From PZPK01 sp047628385 (GTDB lineage: Bacteria; Pseudomonadota; Gammaproteobacteria; Pseudomonadales; Oleiphilaceae), in the NCBI GenBank assembly GCA_047628385.1, contig JBLHVH010000240.1, forward strand, positions 1 through 5,179: a stretch of 5,179 nt of DNA, in the 5' to 3' direction. The translations under genes and the position numbers were made by a program. Below the pieces are notes generated by a model that worked only from the letters and a program-made list of their open reading frames with translations, was not told where the DNA came from and searched no databases. Shown here one piece after another: positions 4,765 to 5,179 of the stretch. Numbering within the stretch: the first letter of the stretch is position 1; the number at the start of each line of letters is the position of its first letter.

Positions 4765-5179
4765 CCGACTAATGCAAATTTCTGTAGCAATCGTTTCCCA
4801 TTGGCTAACATTAGCCAATACTTCATTCTTTATTGCTTCTGCCTCGGTTTCACTTAACTTAAAAAAAATCGATGACATCCATAGTAAGTTCATAATCTAA
4901 GCTATCATCATCGGTGATGTTTATGTGAAGGCCGTTTGAAGGTGTGACCGGATTAATATCGTAAGTTGGCGATAAAACCCATCCATCATCGTGATCGATA
5001 AATCCATGATTCCTTAGGTGGTCATCCGTATTTGATACGGCAATATTGAACACCATTCTTCGCGATAACTGTGCGAGGTCGCTTTGTCAGAAAGGTGTGG
5101 TGATGGCTGTTATATTTTTCGATCCTACTTTCTGACATTTCAATGCCCGAATTGAGTGCTAGTTGATAAACAACATATT
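4726..5179 (-). pseudogene. HipA-family serine/threonine kinase toxin, broken C-terminal part, runs off the window
   Basis: HipA proteins are protein kinases of type II toxin-antitoxin systems. Three fragments in three frames give the family C-terminal half. From 5179 to about 5079 comes LALNSGIEMSESRIEKY and FLTKR, matching the family's GIEM-S-RL...F-TKR segment. From 5080 to 4862 comes DLAQLSRRMVFN, then the catalytic loop NTDDHLRNHGF, then LSPTYDINPV with the metal-binding aspartate. From 4860 to 4726 comes KLSETEAEAIKNE...ISRSEQKLMEPAFNV and the stop. TKR runs straight into DLAQL out of frame, where homologues have roughly 40-50 residues beginning FDR, so an internal deletion has occurred. 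The second shift is at eight A (4861-4868); with seven, the frame would continue as DFFKLS. ATG 5056 is an internal methionine, not a start. An antitoxin hipB would be expected upstream, outside the window. Confidence 0.85.

Overview
The window is AT-rich and sparsely coding. Clear or plausible genes cover about half of it, and the rest is stem-loops, low-complexity tracts and decayed reading frames. Shine-Dalgarno-type ribosome sites, a lipoprotein signal peptide, an aldehyde-reductase-type SDR enzyme and a HipA-family kinase remnant point to a low-GC Gram-negative bacterium. A marine gammaproteobacterium (Vibrio/Alteromonas/Marinomonas type) is my inference. The genus cannot be read from the sequence. 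The mix of small unknown genes, a broken toxin gene and a long duplicated intergenic element looks like accessory DNA (an island or decayed mobile region), not core genome.

Layout. Positions 1-660 hold no intact gene. A 76-codon start-less frame on the minus strand (279-509) may be a gene relic, and two GC-rich hairpins lie at 573-614. A tightly coupled two-gene unit follows on the plus strand: a 248-residue predicted lipoprotein (661-1407) and a 106-residue soluble protein (1407-1727), joined by a TAATG overlap. Neither was recognised. Next comes copy 1 of a structured repeat (1743-1904), then a possible 50-residue protein (1947-2099). A complete extended SDR oxidoreductase of the dihydroflavonol/aldehyde-reductase type follows (2195-3247).

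Positions 3248-3650 are non-coding, with a cluster of stem-loops and an AAAAC tract. A likely 42-residue single-span membrane protein is at 3651-3779. Positions 3780-4604 contain no convincing gene. Copy 2 of the structured repeat (4605-4764) overlaps the 3' end of a broken hipA-family gene on the minus strand (4726-5179, running off the window). That gene is spread over all three frames by an internal deletion and a homopolymer indel.

How the parts relate. The lipoprotein and its partner are almost certainly co-translated and probably work together, but their role is unknown. The SDR gene appears to stand alone. The most unusual feature is the repeat pair. Both copies carry the last twelve codons of a HipA-like reading frame plus about 125 bases of downstream hairpin sequence, although copy 1 has no recognisable hipA attached. 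The copies lie in the same orientation about 2.86 kb apart and bracket the SDR and small-protein genes. No complete, recognisably new defence or mobile system is visible. The best candidates for something undescribed are the lipoprotein pair and the hairpin repeat.
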